From JANQKX01 sp039028695 (GTDB lineage Bacteria; Pseudomonadota; Alphaproteobacteria; Kiloniellales; Kiloniellaceae): a DNA stretch of 8,033 nucleotides. Position 1 is the first letter of the stretch; every line of letters begins with the position of its first letter. Location: the NCBI GenBank assembly GCA_039028695.1, contig JBCCHN010000184.1:1-8033 (forward strand). The letters run 5' to 3'. Positions 6,996-8,033 of the stretch are shown here, piece by piece. The position numbers and the translations under genes are program-made. The notes under the pieces are model-generated. The model did no database searches. It saw only the letters and a program-made list of their open reading frames with translations, and was not told the DNA's origin.

Positions 6996-7039
6996 CAAGA
7001 TCACTATTTGCACAAATCAAGATTTATTTCTGACTATTA

Positions 7040-7095
7040 CAGGCGCCGATATCCGCAAAGACCGGCGGAAAGTTTGGTTAATTTGCCGGCGCCTG
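7040..7095. repeat. Nested palindrome between glmU and the VanZ-like gene
   Basis: The outer arms CAGGCGCCG (7040-7048) and CGGCGCCTG (7087-7095) are exact 9-base reverse complements. Inside, TCCGC (7052-7056) and GCGGA (7065-7069) form a second perfect stem. The element sits 65 bases before the GTG of the VanZ-like gene and about 140 bases from glmU. The GC-rich arms stand out from the A/T-rich surroundings. No T-tract follows on either strand and no upstream gene faces into it, so a terminator is unlikely. Options are a leader RNA structure, a regulator site or a dispersed palindromic repeat. Confidence 0.7.
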
Positions 7096-7159
7096 GGCCG
7101 ACCTGTTTTGCCGATACGATTTCTTAAAGGGGTCGGTGTCAAACTGATCGGATACGAGA

Positions 7160-7621
7160 GTGCGATTGGTGTATTCAGGTAGGCCAAAGTTGGAAAAACT
7201 CCGAACGCTGACAAACTTGCATGTTTCCTATAGCCGCTTAGGCTTTTGGTTTTGTCTCATTGCCATCGTCGTTTTGTCCCTCTTGCCAGGCAAGATAGCG
7301 ATCGGTTTGCATTTTTGGGACAAACTTAATCATGTCCTCGCGTATTTTGTTCTGGCAAGCCTCGTCTCTTATGGCTACACAACCGTTTCTGGATCTGAGG
7401 GCACCAAGCGCCGGATCCTCGTATGGCAATTCCTAGCTCTCAGTCTTTTGGGTGGATTGCTAGAACTGGGCCAAGCCGTCCTGCCAGGGCGAGTGGTCAG
7501 CGGCGGCGATATTCTCGCTAATTGCATCGGTCTATTTTTTGGCCTGCAATTTGGCGGTTGGCTGGTGCCCAAACTCATCGGTAAAGGCACCCGAATAAAA
7601 CCGCGTGATCACAAAAGCTAG
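7160..7621 (+). CDS. VanZ-like family membrane protein
   Basis: A 153-residue inner-membrane protein of the VanZ-like family, named after the teicoplanin-resistance accessory protein VanZ. Most members have no assigned role, so this does not predict antibiotic resistance. Four hydrophobic spans are visible at about 28-50, 57-74, 86-108 and 118-140. Family landmarks are SLLPG (40-44), DKLNHVLAYF (54-63) after the first span, ELGQ (102-105) in the third, PGR (109-111), and GGDILANCIG (115-124) with Asp117 and Asn121. The tail is basic. The start is uncertain. The GTG at 7160 gives the full frame but only a poor ribosome site. The TTG at 7190, with AGG six bases before it, would remove 10 residues and still leave every span intact. 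The gene is divergent from glmU and convergent with the basic nucleoid-type gene to its right. Confidence 0.82.
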   Translation: MRLVYSGRPKLEKLRTLTNLHVSYSRLGFWFCLIAIVVLSLLPGKIAIGLHFWDKLNHVLAYFVLASLVSYGYTTVSGSEGTKRRILVWQFLALSLLGGLLELGQAVLPGRVVSGGDILANCIGLFFGLQFGGWLVPKLIGKGTRIKPRDHKS

Positions 7622-7626
7622 CCCCG

Positions 7627-7657
7627 AAAATCAAAACGGACGCCCGAAGGCGCCCGT
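7627..7657 (-). terminator. Intrinsic terminator of the histone H1-like gene
   Basis: On the minus strand ACGGGCGCC pairs with GGCGTCCGT around a TTCG loop: nine pairs including one G-U, closed as C(UUCG)G, an especially stable tetraloop. The stem spans 7636-7657. It runs straight into TTTTGATTTT (7627-7636). On the plus strand the wobble becomes an A-C mismatch and no T-tract follows, so the signal is directed at the minus-strand gene ending at 7704. It begins only 5 bases after the VanZ-like stop. Confidence 0.85.
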
Positions 7658-7703
7658 CTCAATGTGGTAATGGCAAATCGGCCAGCTAGATCAAGCTGAT
7701 CGG

Positions 7704-8033
7704 TTAGCGCCGGGCAGCACCGTTACGATACGACTTGGCCCGCGAAGACTTGGCCAAAGCGGCCAATTGACGGGCCGGAGAGGCTTTTGCAGTCGACTTA
7801 CGGCGAGCCGTAGTCGACGCCCGAGCAGCCGTTGCCCGACGGGGCTTGGGCTTACCTGCAATGGCCGACTTACGCGCCGGTGCCTTGCGGGCAGTCATGG
7901 GTTTACGGGAAGCAGTCTTCTTCGGAGCAGCCCGCTTAGCGGCAGGCTTACGCGCAACGGTCTTCTTCGCAGGAGTCCGCTTGGCAGCGGTCTTCTTCGG
8001 AGCAGCCCGCTTAGCGGCAGGCTTACGCGCAAC
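7704..8033 (-). CDS. Histone H1-like Lys/Ala/Pro-rich DNA-binding protein (partial)
   Basis: The C-terminal 109 residues of a strongly basic protein whose N-terminus lies beyond the right edge. The frame is open to the last base. The visible part has 38 Lys/Arg (about 35 percent), much Ala, Pro, Ser and Thr, and no Asp, Glu, Cys, Trp, Phe or His. This is the make-up of bacterial histone H1-like proteins and of basic tails such as AlgP-type KPAA repeats, which bind DNA without a fixed fold. Residues encoded at 8033-7986 (VARKPAAKRAAPKKTA) recur at 7958-7911, with a related AKRTPAKKT between them. The part after the Met at 7898 is less repetitive and ends SYRNGAARR. That internal Met could start a shorter 64-residue protein, but the repeats continue in frame before it, so I treat it as internal. 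The missing part may be more repeats or a folded domain such as HU. Function is inferred from composition only. Confidence 0.75.
   Translation of the reverse strand, partial: VARKPAAKRAAPKKTAAKRTPAKKTVARKPAAKRAAPKKTASRKPMTARKAPARKSAIAGKPKPRRATAARASTTARRKSTAKASPARQLAALAKSSRAKSYRNGAARR
7916..8033. repeat. In-frame 75-bp-spaced direct repeat in the H1-like gene
   Basis: A 43-base sequence at 7916-7958 recurs exactly at 7991-8033, 75 bases (25 codons) apart. Because the second copy ends at the window edge, the true repeat may be longer and further copies may follow. The spacing keeps the frame, and both copies encode the same basic Lys-Pro-Ala block. The lack of synonymous differences points to recent duplication or ongoing conversion. 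Confidence 0.9.

Larger units (their letters stand above)
6900..7159. other. Divergent intergenic region between glmU and the VanZ-like gene
   Basis: About 260 bases with no gene I can support. From the glmU side it holds an A-tract (6945-6958, TTAA, six A, TTAA), a short inverted repeat TGTCA-ATG-TGACA (6983-6995) and a larger nested palindrome (7040-7095). The region from about 6940 to 7035 is clearly A/T-richer than the genes, as expected of a promoter zone. On the minus strand TTGACA occurs at 6983-6988, but no good -10 box lies 16-18 bases below it. I found no convincing promoter pair for either gene. Confidence 0.6.

Noticed and set aside
6989..7005. CRP/FNR-type operator (TGTGA then TCACT)
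   Set aside because: The half-sites are seven bases apart rather than six and the second is imperfect.
7689..7701. Short inverted repeat GATCA-AGC-TGATC just past the H1-like stop
   Set aside because: A 5-bp stem with a 3-base loop is weak and needs no function, given the much stronger terminator at 7627-7657.

Overview
The window reads as ordinary chromosomal sequence from a Gram-negative, probably alphaproteobacterial, bacterium. This is an inference from the moderately GC-rich composition, the style of the GlmU and GlmS proteins, the stand-alone GabD, and the Lys/Ala/Pro-rich histone H1-like protein at the right edge. It contains eight protein-coding genes: seven complete and one running off the end. 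I see no rRNA, tRNA, CRISPR array, insertion sequence, phage gene or toxin-antitoxin pair.

Layout from left to right. Positions 1-130 hold nothing I can support. A small cysteine-containing exported protein of unknown function (131-586, minus) lies downstream of gabD (699-2156, minus), the NADP-dependent succinate-semialdehyde dehydrogenase, with a candidate terminator hairpin between them. The 323-base divergent gap (2157-2479) carries a good gabD promoter candidate whose -35 box sits inside a 14-bp tandem repeat. Two plus-strand genes follow: a DUF4126 multipass membrane protein (2480-3181) and a short exported four-cysteine protein (3237-3572). They converge on glmS.

The central block is the amino-sugar pair glmU (5562-6899) and glmS (3671-5494), both on the minus strand and transcribed glmU then glmS. 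GlmS makes glucosamine-6-phosphate from fructose-6-phosphate and glutamine. GlmU makes UDP-GlcNAc from glucosamine-1-phosphate, so the pair covers the first and last steps of the route to the peptidoglycan and lipopolysaccharide precursor. The middle enzyme, GlmM, is not in the window. A perfect 8-bp hairpin sits in the 67-base gap between the two genes.

To the right, a gap of about 260 bases with a 56-base nested palindrome separates glmU from a divergent VanZ-like membrane protein (7160-7621, plus). That gene converges on the 3' part of a histone H1-like basic protein (7704-8033, minus, N-terminus outside the window). The basic protein's gene has an internal 75-bp repeat and ends at a clear UUCG-loop intrinsic terminator.

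Nothing here amounts to a new defence or mobile system. The points most worth a second look are the two palindromic or hairpin elements around glmU, the repeat-borne gabD promoter, the two uncharacterised small exported cysteine proteins, and the repeat expansion in the basic nucleoid protein.
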